From positions 434,001 to 498,000 of the forward strand of contig NZ_JACDIS010000001.1 of assembly GCF_013839525.1 (NCBI RefSeq): DNA of 64,000 nt. The letters run 5' to 3'. Position numbers and translations under genes: made by a program. The first letter of the stretch is position 1. Every line of letters begins with the position of its first letter. This DNA is from Chthonobacter rhizosphaerae (GTDB lineage Bacteria; Pseudomonadota; Alphaproteobacteria; Rhizobiales; Pleomorphomonadaceae). Below the pieces are notes generated by a model. It ran no database searches. It worked only from the letters and a program-made list of their open reading frames with translations, and was not told where the DNA came from. This document shows, piece by piece, positions 25,594 through 33,102 of the stretch.

Positions 25594-26090
25594 CCGAGAT
25601 CACCGTCCGGAAATCCACGCCCGCCCGGACAGCGCTGGCGGTCCTCCTCCGCGCCGATGCGCTCCTCGCCCGCTGCCCGCGGTCGATCCCGCTCTTCGCC
25701 CTGCGGATCGCCCTCGCGGTGCCCTTCTTCAACTCCGGGCTCACCAAGTGGGATGGCTTCCAGCTCTCCGCCGGGGCCCGTTACCTCTTCACCGAGGAGT
25801 TCCGCCTCCATATCCTCGGCGACACGTTTCCCTATCCGGCTCCCATCCTGATGGCCTATGGGGCTGCCATCGGCGAGATCGTGCTGCCCATCCTGCTCGT
25901 CCTCGGACTCGGAACGCGGCTGGCGGCGCTCGGCATCCTGGCGATGACGGCGGTGATCCAGCTCACCATTCCGGATGGATGGGCGAACTTCCACCTGCCC
26001 TGGGCGGCCATGGCCCTCGCGCTGCTCGCCTTCGGTGGCGGCCAGGCCAGCATCGACCACGCGATCCTGCGGCCGACCGACCGACGGTGA
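25590..26090 (+). CDS. bufD: DoxX-family membrane protein of the bufferin operon, BufD type
   Basis: A 166-residue DoxX protein with four hydrophobic segments: IPLFALRIALAVPFFNSGLT, ILMAYGAAIGEIVLPILLVL, LAALGILAMTAVIQLTI and WAAMALALLAFGGG. The N-terminus LLRADALLARCPRS precedes the first helix. DoxX genes end many bufA-bufB-bufC operons; the role is unproven, perhaps electron transfer or quinone contact. It is coupled to bufC by ATGA and followed by a strong hairpin at 26382-26409. Confidence 0.87.
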   Translation: MTEITVRKSTPARTALAVLLRADALLARCPRSIPLFALRIALAVPFFNSGLTKWDGFQLSAGARYLFTEEFRLHILGDTFPYPAPILMAYGAAIGEIVLPILLVLGLGTRLAALGILAMTAVIQLTIPDGWANFHLPWAAMALALLAFGGGQASIDHAILRPTDRR

Positions 26091-26381
26091 CCGATCAGCC
26101 GGCGGCACGGCTGAAGGGGCCACGCCGGGAGGTCGGACCAGGGCGTCTGCCGGTCGCGGGCTGCGGGCGAGGCGGATGGCGTGGAGGGGGACGCGGCGAT
26201 CCGGTGCGGCGCGCGGATCCCCTCCCTGTCGACAGGTCCGGCAGGCGCTTCGGCGGTCCCTGGAGGCGGTGGCTCGGTGGACCGGGACCGTGATCGGCTC
26301 GGACCGGGCGACCGGACGGCTCGGGCCGGACAGGATCCCTCCCCGGCCTGCCCCCGGCCCGCCAGCCCGGCATTGCCGACC

Positions 26382-26409
26382 GGGCGGCGCTCGTCACGGC
26401 GCGCCGCCC
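26382..26409. terminator. Bidirectional hairpin between bufD and monooxygenase gene
   Basis: A perfect 9-bp inverted repeat GGGCGGCGC / GCGCCGCCC with a 10-base loop, followed by GTTTC, ends 15 bases before the convergent monooxygenase stop codon. The rest of the 333-base gap 26091-26423 holds no gene or site that I can support. Confidence 0.5.
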
Positions 26410-26423
26410 GTTTCACCTCGCCG

Positions 26424-28223
26424 TCAGCCCTTGTGGTGCACCGGCTGAAGCCCGTAGACCGGCGTCGGGATGCCTTCCATGCGCGCCTTCAGCTGCAGCG
26501 ACAGATACTGGGAGTAGTGGCGCGACTGGTGCAGGTTGCCGCCGTGGAACCAGAGCCCCTCCTGCTGGGTGGGCTTCCACATGTTGCGCTGCTCGCCCTC
26601 CCACGGACCCGGGTCCTTCGGGGTGTCGGAGCCGAGCCCCCAGACCTTGCCGACCTTGTCGGCGGTCTCACGGTCCACGAGGTCGGCCACCCAGCCGTTC
26701 ATGGAGCCATAGCCGGTGGCGTAGACGATCACGTCGGCGGGGATCTCCTGGCCGGTGTCGAGCTTCACGCCCGTCTCGGTGATCTCCTCCACCTGGCCGC
26801 CGACCAGCTTGATCTTGCCGTCGATGATGAGCTGGCTCGCCCCGATGTCGATGTAGTAGCCCGACCCGCGGCGCAGGTATTTCATGAAGAGGCCGCTGTC
26901 GTCGGCGCCGAAGTCGAGCCGGAAGCCGGCCTTCTCCAGGGCGGCGTAGAAGTCGGCGTCGATCTCGCGAATCTTGTCGTACACCGGCTTCTGGAAGGTG
27001 TGCATGATCCGATAGGGCAAGGACGCGAAGATGAGATCCGCCTTGGCGGTGGTCATGCCGGACTGGACGGCCCGTTCCGAGTAAAGGTCGCCGAGGCCGA
27101 TCTCCATGAGCGGATCGGACCGGACGATGTGGGTGGACGAGCGCTGCACCATGGTGACGTCGACGCCGTTCTCCCACAGGGCGGCGCAGATGTCGTGGGC
27201 CGAATTGTTGGACCCGATCACCACCACCTTCTTGTCCTTGTAGCGGTCCGGTCCGGGATGCTGGGACGAATGGTGCTGCTCGCCCTTGAACCGGTCCATG
27301 CCCTTGAACGACGGGATGTTGGGCTTACCGGACATGCCGGTGGCGAAGACGAGCTGCTTGGGCTTGAGGACGATCTCCCGGCCGTCCCGCTCCACCACCA
27401 CGGTCCATTCCTTGGCGGCGTCGTCCCAGGTCGCGCTCTTGGCGGTGGTGCTGGTCCAGTAGTTCAGCTCCATCACCTTGGTGTACATCTCCAGCCAGTC
27501 GCCGATCTTGTCCTTCGGGGCGAACACGGGCCAGGTCTTCGGGAAGTCGATGTACGGCAGGTGGTCGTACCAGACCGGATCGTGCAGGCAGAGCGACTTG
27601 TAGCGCTTGCGCCAGCTGTCGCCCGGGCGCTCGTTGCGCTCCACGATGATGGTCGGCACGCCGAGCTGGCGCAGGCGCGCCCCGAGGGCGATGCCGCCCT
27701 GGCCGCCGCCGATGATCAGCACATAGGGCTGGCGCGCGAAGCCGAGCGTGGCGGCCTCCTCCTCGCGCTCCTCCTTCCAGGTCTTCGCGCCGGCGTTGAC
27801 GCCGTGCCTGGCACCGAGCGGACGGGTGAAGCCGGCCTTCTCCTCGTGGCCCTTCAGCTCCACCATGGTGGTGAGCAGGGTCCAGATCAGACCGTCCTTC
27901 AGCCGAATGAGGCCATAGCCGCGGGCCACCTCGGTCTCGAACGCGATCCAGGCCTCCGTGACGCCGCCGGCCTCCGTCGCCTCGGTGCCCTCGGCCACGT
28001 GCCAGCCGCGCGGCTTCACCGACGCGAGGCAACTGGCGAGGAGGTCGCGGACCTCGTCGCGGCCCTCCACGGTCTTGATGTTCCAGGTGAAGGCGACGAG
28101 GTCGCGCCAGTAGCATTCGGCCGCGAACAGGCTGACCGCCTTGTCGATGTCGGCCGCCTCCAGGGCGGCGCCGAAGCGCTCCAGGAACGCGTTCACGCGG
28201 GACGTGGGCGTGGTGTCGAGCAT
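26424..28223 (-). CDS. Flavin-containing monooxygenase with N-terminal NTF2/SnoaL-like domain
   Basis: A 599-residue protein. Residues 1 to about 115 form a SnoaL/NTF2-like domain (VNAFLERFGAALEAADIDKA, WRDLVAFTWNIKTVEGRDEV). The rest is a class B flavoprotein monooxygenase: the FAD loop YVLIIGGGQGGIALGARL, LCLHDPVWYDHLPYIDFPKT, ATGMSGKPNIPSF, the fingerprint-like FKGEQHHSSQHP, an NADP site VVVIGSNNSAHDICAALWEN and VIVYATGYGSMNGW. It probably hydroxylates or Baeyer-Villiger-oxidises a small ketone or amine. A sigma-54 promoter precedes it and the AcoR-type activator gene lies directly upstream, so expression is likely inducible. Confidence 0.88.
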   Translation of the reverse strand: MLDTTPTSRVNAFLERFGAALEAADIDKAVSLFAAECYWRDLVAFTWNIKTVEGRDEVRDLLASCLASVKPRGWHVAEGTEATEAGGVTEAWIAFETEVARGYGLIRLKDGLIWTLLTTMVELKGHEEKAGFTRPLGARHGVNAGAKTWKEEREEEAATLGFARQPYVLIIGGGQGGIALGARLRQLGVPTIIVERNERPGDSWRKRYKSLCLHDPVWYDHLPYIDFPKTWPVFAPKDKIGDWLEMYTKVMELNYWTSTTAKSATWDDAAKEWTVVVERDGREIVLKPKQLVFATGMSGKPNIPSFKGMDRFKGEQHHSSQHPGPDRYKDKKVVVIGSNNSAHDICAALWENGVDVTMVQRSSTHIVRSDPLMEIGLGDLYSERAVQSGMTTAKADLIFASLPYRIMHTFQKPVYDKIREIDADFYAALEKAGFRLDFGADDSGLFMKYLRRGSGYYIDIGASQLIIDGKIKLVGGQVEEITETGVKLDTGQEIPADVIVYATGYGSMNGWVADLVDRETADKVGKVWGLGSDTPKDPGPWEGEQRNMWKPTQQEGLWFHGGNLHQSRHYSQYLSLQLKARMEGIPTPVYGLQPVHHKG

Positions 28224-28284
28224 GGGTCTCCTCCCGATGGTTTCTTGGCGGCGGCTCCTCCAAGCCGCCTCGCCGGGGAGGATG

Positions 28285-28299
28285 GCAACGGCCGTGCCA
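28285..28299 (-). promoter_or_regulatory. Sigma-54 promoter of the flavin monooxygenase
   Basis: On the minus strand the sequence reads TTTGGCACGGCCGTTGCC, an exact TGGCAC-N5-TTGC sigma-54 promoter with the -24 GG and -12 GC correctly spaced. Transcription would start about 50 bases before the monooxygenase ATG at 28223. The sigma-54 activator is encoded immediately upstream. Confidence 0.85.
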
Positions 28300-28381
28300 A
28301 ACGGGGCCGGCCGGAATTCCCTTGTCTTTCAGGGCTCGGAGCCGCCTTTGCGCGGATCGGGCCGTGGCGCGCGCAACGGCG

Positions 28382-28401
28382 GGCGCCACACCTGTGGCGC
28401 C
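28382..28401. promoter_or_regulatory. Perfect palindrome, candidate activator site or regulator terminator
   Basis: GGCGCCACA-CC-TGTGGCGCC is a perfect 9-bp inverted repeat 4 bases after the regulator stop codon and 83 bases upstream of the -24 element. That distance suits an upstream activator site of a sigma-54 enhancer-binding protein. A second overlapping repeat (CCGTGGCGC / GCGCCACGG) flanks it. A rho-independent terminator is possible but there is no T-run. Confidence 0.55.
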
Positions 28402-28405
28402 ACGG

Positions 28406-30289
28406 TCAGGACGCCCGGGCCTTGCGCAGGCGGCGGTGGACGGTGGTGCGGTCGACGCCGAGGCGGCGGGCGAGCTCCGAGACGTTGCCCCCGCAGGCGG
28501 CGAGCTGGGCGAGGAGGCCGTCCGCACGCGGCGGAGCGGGCGACGCCGACGGCCCGAGACCCTGCAGGCGGTCCGGCAGAACGGCGACGGTGATCTCCGC
28601 CTCGTCGGAGAGCGCGGCCGCGACCCGGAGCGCGTTGGCGAGTTCGCGCAGGTTGCCGGGCCAGGCATGGGCCTTCAGCGCCCGCATGGCGGCCGGCGAC
28701 AGGTGGTGGGCCTCGCCGGTCTCCCGGTCGATGCGGGCGAGCACGTGCCCGGCGAGGCGTTCGAAGTCCAGCCGCTCGCGCAGCGGCGGCAGGCGAAGGG
28801 TGGCGGCGGCGAGACGGAAGTAGAGGTCCTCGCGGAAGCGGCCGTCGGCCACCAGGAGCTCCAGCGCGTGGTGGGAGGCGGAGATGAGGCGCAGCTTCAC
28901 CGGCACCGGCTTGTGCGCGCCGACCGGCACCACCTCCCCTTCCGACAGGACGCGCAGGAGCCGGCTCTGGAGCGCCAGCGGCATGTCGCCGATCTCGTCC
29001 AGGAACAGCGTGCCGCCGTCCGCCGCCTCGATCAGCCCCGTGCGGCCCCGGGGGGCGGCGCCCGTGAAGGCGCCGGGGGCGTAGCCGAACAGCTCCGCCT
29101 CGATCAGGTGTTCAGGGATGGCGGCGCAGTTGACCGCCACGAAGCGGCCGGGGCTCGGCCGGCTGTCGTGGATGGCGCGGGCGAGATATTCCTTGCCGCT
29201 GCCGGTCTCGCCCTGGATCAGGATCGGGATGTCGCGGGCGGCGAGCCTCGCCGCCTTGGCCTGGACCGCCTCCATGGCCGGGTCGCCGAAGCTGAGGTCG
29301 CGCAGCGCCTTCGGCATCGCCGGCCGGGAGGCCGGCAGGCCGCGGAAGCTCGCCACCGGGGCGACGGCGCTGGCGAACAGGGCGAGGCCGGACCGGGTGC
29401 GGACGAGCCGCTCCCGGTCAGGCCGCCCGCGCATCAGGCGCGGCAGCTCGTTGACGTCGAGCTGAAGGAAGCGGTCCACCGGCTGGCCGACGAGGGCCGG
29501 CGTCTTCTGGCCGTCGATGCCGAGGAAGCCGGCGAGCGCCCGGAAGCCGCCGTGGGTCATGCCGGTGATGCGGCCGGAGCCGTCGAGCGAGAGCGCGCAG
29601 TCCGGGTCCACGTCGAGGAAGTCCGGCGAGCGGGACAGGCGGAGCACCCAGTCGTTGCGGGTGCGCGCCATCAGGTTGGCGAGCTCGATCCGCCGGGCGG
29701 TGGCCGAGACGAGGTGCAGCGCCAGCTTCTGGCTGGCCTTGGCGGTCGGCGAGCGGAGCTGGGAGATGTCCAGCACGGCGGTCAGGTCGCCGAGGGTGTC
29801 GAAGATGGGGGCGGCCGTGCAGGTGAGGCCGATGTGGCTGGTGTCGAAATGGTCGTCCTGGTGGATGATCACCGGCTCGCCGGACACGATGCAGGCGCCG
29901 ACCGCGCAGGTGCCGGCGCGCTGTTCCGACCACTCCGACCCGAGGTAGAGGCCCGCCTTGCGCAGCTGGTTGTCGAAGGTCGGGTCGCCCATGAAGTCGA
30001 CCGTGACGCCCCGCGCGTCGGAGAGGAGCAGCACGTAGTTCTGGCCGGCCACGTGGCCGAACAGGCCCTCTAGTCCCGACCGGCCGATGCGGATCAGCTC
30101 CTCGGCCTGCTCGCGGTGCTCCTTCAGGGTCGTCTCCGGCACGATATAGGCCTCCTGGCCCCGCGCCGGATCGAGCTGGTAGTCGTTGATGCAGCGCAGC
30201 CACGATTGCACCACCGGCGCGTCGCGCCGGCCGCGGTCGCCCATGGCGACGCGCGCGATCTCCTCGACGTGCGAACGGGTCGACACCAT
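28406..30289 (-). CDS. AcoR-type sigma-54-dependent activator
   Basis: A 627-residue enhancer-binding protein. The N-terminus PVVQSWLRCINDYQLDPARG and a GAF-type sensor domain (about residues 60-210, GTCAVGACIVSGEPVIIHQD, GLTCTAAPIFD) match AcoR/AcxR-type regulators. The AAA+ core has Walker A IQGETGSGKEYLARAIHDS, the sigma-54 contact loop ELFGYAPGAFTGAAPRGRTG and Walker B GGTLFLDEIGDMPLALQSR. A Fis-type HTH closes the protein (NVSELARRLGVDRTTVHRRL). It lies directly upstream of, and on the same strand as, the sigma-54-dependent monooxygenase gene, which it should activate in response to a small substrate. Confidence 0.92.
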   Translation of the reverse strand: MVSTRSHVEEIARVAMGDRGRRDAPVVQSWLRCINDYQLDPARGQEAYIVPETTLKEHREQAEELIRIGRSGLEGLFGHVAGQNYVLLLSDARGVTVDFMGDPTFDNQLRKAGLYLGSEWSEQRAGTCAVGACIVSGEPVIIHQDDHFDTSHIGLTCTAAPIFDTLGDLTAVLDISQLRSPTAKASQKLALHLVSATARRIELANLMARTRNDWVLRLSRSPDFLDVDPDCALSLDGSGRITGMTHGGFRALAGFLGIDGQKTPALVGQPVDRFLQLDVNELPRLMRGRPDRERLVRTRSGLALFASAVAPVASFRGLPASRPAMPKALRDLSFGDPAMEAVQAKAARLAARDIPILIQGETGSGKEYLARAIHDSRPSPGRFVAVNCAAIPEHLIEAELFGYAPGAFTGAAPRGRTGLIEAADGGTLFLDEIGDMPLALQSRLLRVLSEGEVVPVGAHKPVPVKLRLISASHHALELLVADGRFREDLYFRLAAATLRLPPLRERLDFERLAGHVLARIDRETGEAHHLSPAAMRALKAHAWPGNLRELANALRVAAALSDEAEITVAVLPDRLQGLGPSASPAPPRADGLLAQLAACGGNVSELARRLGVDRTTVHRRLRKARAS

Positions 30290-30389
30290 CGCGCAATCCT
30301 CCCGGGGCGAAGCTTGTCACCTGGAGGGCGCGGCCGCAAATACCAATCGCGATCGTGGATCCATCCCGCACGGGCGCGGTCGACGCGGC

Positions 30390-32159
30390 TCACTCCGCGA
30401 CCAGATGCCCCCCGCCGACATCGACGAGGCGAACCCGGGCGGGACCGCCGCCGACCGGGTGGACCGGGCTCGGCACCTCGCCCGCGAGGCGCACCGTGGG
30501 GGCGCGCACATGGGCCGGGTCGGGCACCGGGACCGCCTCGATCAGCCGGCGGGTGTAGGGATGGCGCGGGTCGCCGAACACCTGGGCGCGGGTGCCGAGT
30601 TCCACGATCTGCCCGAGATACATCACCGCCACCCGATCGGAGATGTTCTCGACCACCGCCATGTCGTGGCTGATGAACAGGATGGCGATGCCGAACTCGG
30701 TCTGCAGCGCCCGGAGCAGATCGAGCACCCGGGCCTGGACGGAGACGTCGAGCGCGGAGACGGACTCGTCGGCGATGATCAGGTCCGGCTTCAGCGCGAG
30801 GGCGCGCGCGATGCAGATCCGCTGGCGCTGGCCGCCGGAGAATTCGTGCGGGTAGCGGTCGATCTGGTCGGCGGACAGGCCGACGTGCCGGAAGAGGTCG
30901 GCGACCCGGGCCCGCCGCTCGGCGGGCGAGCCGATCCGGTGGATCACGAGCGGTTCGGCGACGAGATCCCCGACGGTCATGCGCGGGTCGAGCGCGGCCA
31001 TCGGATCCTGGAAGACGATCTGGACCCGTCGGCGCAGGGCCTTCTGGTCGGCCGGCCGGAGGTCGGCGAAGGCCGTGCCGGCGATCTCGATCCGGCCCTG
31101 GTGCGGCACGAGGCCGACGACCGCGCGGGCGATGGAGGACTTGCCGCAGCCGGATTCGCCCACGAGCGAGAAGGTCTCGCCGCGGCGGACGTCGAAACTC
31201 ACGTGTTCGACCGCGTGGACCTGGCGGGTGACCCGGCCGAACAGGCCGGAGCGGACGGGGAAGCGCACGACCACGTCGTCGAGCCGGGCGACCGGCTCGC
31301 CGATGGCGGACGAGCGCGGCTTGCCGCGGCCGATCCGCGGCACGGCGGCGAGGAGGTCGCGGGTGTAGTCGGCGGCCGGCCGCTCGAACACGTCCAGGGT
31401 CGACGCGGTCTCGACCATCCTGCCGTGGCGCATCACCACCACGCGGCCGGCCATCTCGGCGACGACGCCCATGTCGTGGGTGATCAGGATGATGGCGGTG
31501 CCGAGGTCGCGCTGGAGGTCGCGCAAGAGGTCCAGCACCTCGCGCTGGACGGTCACGTCGAGCGCGGTCGTCGGCTCGTCGGCGATCAGCACCTCCGGCC
31601 GGAGGGCGAGCGCCATGGCGATCATGACGCGCTGGCGCATGCCGCCGGAGAGTTCGTGCGGATACTGGTCGAGGCGCTGCTCGGGCTGGGTGAGCCGGAC
31701 CGCCTTCAGGGCCTCCAGGGCGCGGGTCCGCGCCGCGCCGCGCGAGACCGGCTCGTGGGCGCGGATCGCCTCGACGAGCTGGGCCCCGACGGTCAGCACC
31801 GGGTTCAGCGACGTCATCGGCTCCTGGAAGATCATGGCGACCCGGTCGCCGCGCAAGGACCGCATCCGGCCCTCCGGCAGGGACAGGAGGTCGGTGTCCT
31901 TCAGCCGGATGGTACCGCCGGTGACCCGGACGGCGGGCGGCAGGAGGCCCATGACGGCGAGCGAGGTGATCGACTTGCCCGAGCCGCTTTCGCCGGCGAT
32001 CGCTAGCGTCTCGCCGCGCCTCAGCGCGAAGGAGAGGCCGTCGACGAGCGTCGTCTCGCCCGCGTCCGTCCGGACCGAGACCCGCAGGCCCTCGACGGCG
32101 AGGACCGTGGTGTCGTCCGGGGCCGTGGTCCCGGACGTGATCGTGGAAAGGGCGGTCAT
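30390..32159 (-). CDS. Fused oligopeptide/amide ABC transporter ATPase (DppD-DppF, GsiA-like)
   Basis: A 589-residue protein with two complete ABC ATPase domains. The first has LAIAGESGSGKSITSLAVMG, ELSGGMRQRVMIAMALALRP and IADEPTTALDVTVQ. The second has FSLVGESGCGKSSIARAVVG, EFSGGQRQRICIARALALKP and IADESVSALDVSVQ. Each is followed by an oligopeptide-transporter C-terminal region. The start chosen overlaps the acetamidase stop (ATGA). It energises the DppB/DppC-like permeases of the same operon, of which it is the last gene. Confidence 0.92.
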   Translation of the reverse strand: MTALSTITSGTTAPDDTTVLAVEGLRVSVRTDAGETTLVDGLSFALRRGETLAIAGESGSGKSITSLAVMGLLPPAVRVTGGTIRLKDTDLLSLPEGRMRSLRGDRVAMIFQEPMTSLNPVLTVGAQLVEAIRAHEPVSRGAARTRALEALKAVRLTQPEQRLDQYPHELSGGMRQRVMIAMALALRPEVLIADEPTTALDVTVQREVLDLLRDLQRDLGTAIILITHDMGVVAEMAGRVVVMRHGRMVETASTLDVFERPAADYTRDLLAAVPRIGRGKPRSSAIGEPVARLDDVVVRFPVRSGLFGRVTRQVHAVEHVSFDVRRGETFSLVGESGCGKSSIARAVVGLVPHQGRIEIAGTAFADLRPADQKALRRRVQIVFQDPMAALDPRMTVGDLVAEPLVIHRIGSPAERRARVADLFRHVGLSADQIDRYPHEFSGGQRQRICIARALALKPDLIIADESVSALDVSVQARVLDLLRALQTEFGIAILFISHDMAVVENISDRVAVMYLGQIVELGTRAQVFGDPRHPYTRRLIEAVPVPDPAHVRAPTVRLAGEVPSPVHPVGGGPARVRLVDVGGGHLVAE

Positions 32160-33100
32160 TCGAAGACGCACCGGGGGAAGTAGAAGCTGACCACCCAGTT
32201 CGGCATGTCGACGATCTCCGAGATGCGCAGGTCGCCGCAGGTGGACACCAGCATGTAGGCGTCGACCGGGTTCATGTTCCGCGTGGCGGCCAGGAAGTCG
32301 ACCATGGCCGACACCGCGTCGCGGGCGGCGGTCATCAGGTCGGGCCCGATGCCGGTGGTGACCTCGTAGCCCTTGGCGTCGAGGTGACGGGTCACCGGAC
32401 CCGGCGTCGTGAAGCGCGGCGTCCTCAGGTTGGCGCCCTTCACGAGGTCGAGCGTGAGGACGACGTCCATCGGGCTTTCGATCGCGGTGCCGCAGACCTC
32501 GCCGTCGCCCTGGGCGGCGTGGGTGTCGCCCACGCTGAACAGCGCGCCGGCCACCTCCACCGGCAGGTAGAGGGTGGTTCCGGCCGCGAGGTCGCGGATG
32601 TCGAGGTTGCCGCCGACCCGCCGGGGCGGGACGACCGAGTGGTGGCCCGGCTCCTTGAGCGCGTTGCCGATGGTGCCGGCGAAGGGCTTCAGCGGCACGC
32701 GGCCGTGGGCGCCGAACATGGCCGGCTCCAGGGTCGCGGGGTCGTACGTCCAGAGGTGCAGCGCCGGCTCGGTGAACTGGTCGGCGAGCAGCCCGAAGCC
32801 CGGAATGTTCGCCGTCCAGCCGAAGCCCGACGGCGCGAAGCTCTCGATCGTCACCTTGAGGGCGTCGCCCGGCTCCGCGCCCTCCACATGGATCGGCCCG
32901 GAGACCGGGTTGACCATGCCGAAATCGAGCGTCCGCACGTCCTCCACGGTGGACGACGGGCCGAGTTGGCCCGCCGAACTGTCACGGCAGTGGAACAGGA
33001 TGGTGGACCCGGGCTCGACCCGCTCGGCCGGGACAAGCGAGTTGTCCCAGCCGAAGTGGCTCTGGTGTCCGTGGATCGTGTAGTTGCAGTGTTTGCACAT
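32156..33100 (-). CDS. Acetamidase/formamidase family enzyme
   Basis: A 314-residue FmdA/AmdA-family amidase. The family blocks are visible: HFGWDNSLVPAERVEPGSTI, VSGPIHVEGAEPGDALKVTI, PRRVGGNLDIRDLAAGTTLY followed by LPVEVAGALFSVGDTHAAQGDGEVCGTAIE-type sequence (the catalytic region), and AYMLVSTCGDLRISEIVD near the C-terminus. The product should release ammonia from formamide, acetamide or a related short amide. The chosen ATG gives MCKHCNYTIHGHQSHFGWDN; an N-terminal Cys-x-x-Cys precedes the conserved start. It sits between the binding-protein gene (2-base gap) and the double ATPase, so the imported ligand is probably its substrate. Confidence 0.88.
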   Translation of the reverse strand: MCKHCNYTIHGHQSHFGWDNSLVPAERVEPGSTILFHCRDSSAGQLGPSSTVEDVRTLDFGMVNPVSGPIHVEGAEPGDALKVTIESFAPSGFGWTANIPGFGLLADQFTEPALHLWTYDPATLEPAMFGAHGRVPLKPFAGTIGNALKEPGHHSVVPPRRVGGNLDIRDLAAGTTLYLPVEVAGALFSVGDTHAAQGDGEVCGTAIESPMDVVLTLDLVKGANLRTPRFTTPGPVTRHLDAKGYEVTTGIGPDLMTAARDAVSAMVDFLAATRNMNPVDAYMLVSTCGDLRISEIVDMPNWVVSFYFPRCVFE

Positions 33101-33102
33101 GG

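Noticed and set aside
26181-28823. Open frame of 880 codons antisense to the flavin monooxygenase
   Set aside because: Low-complexity His/Arg/Val-rich product, a frame shadow of a convincing FMO gene.
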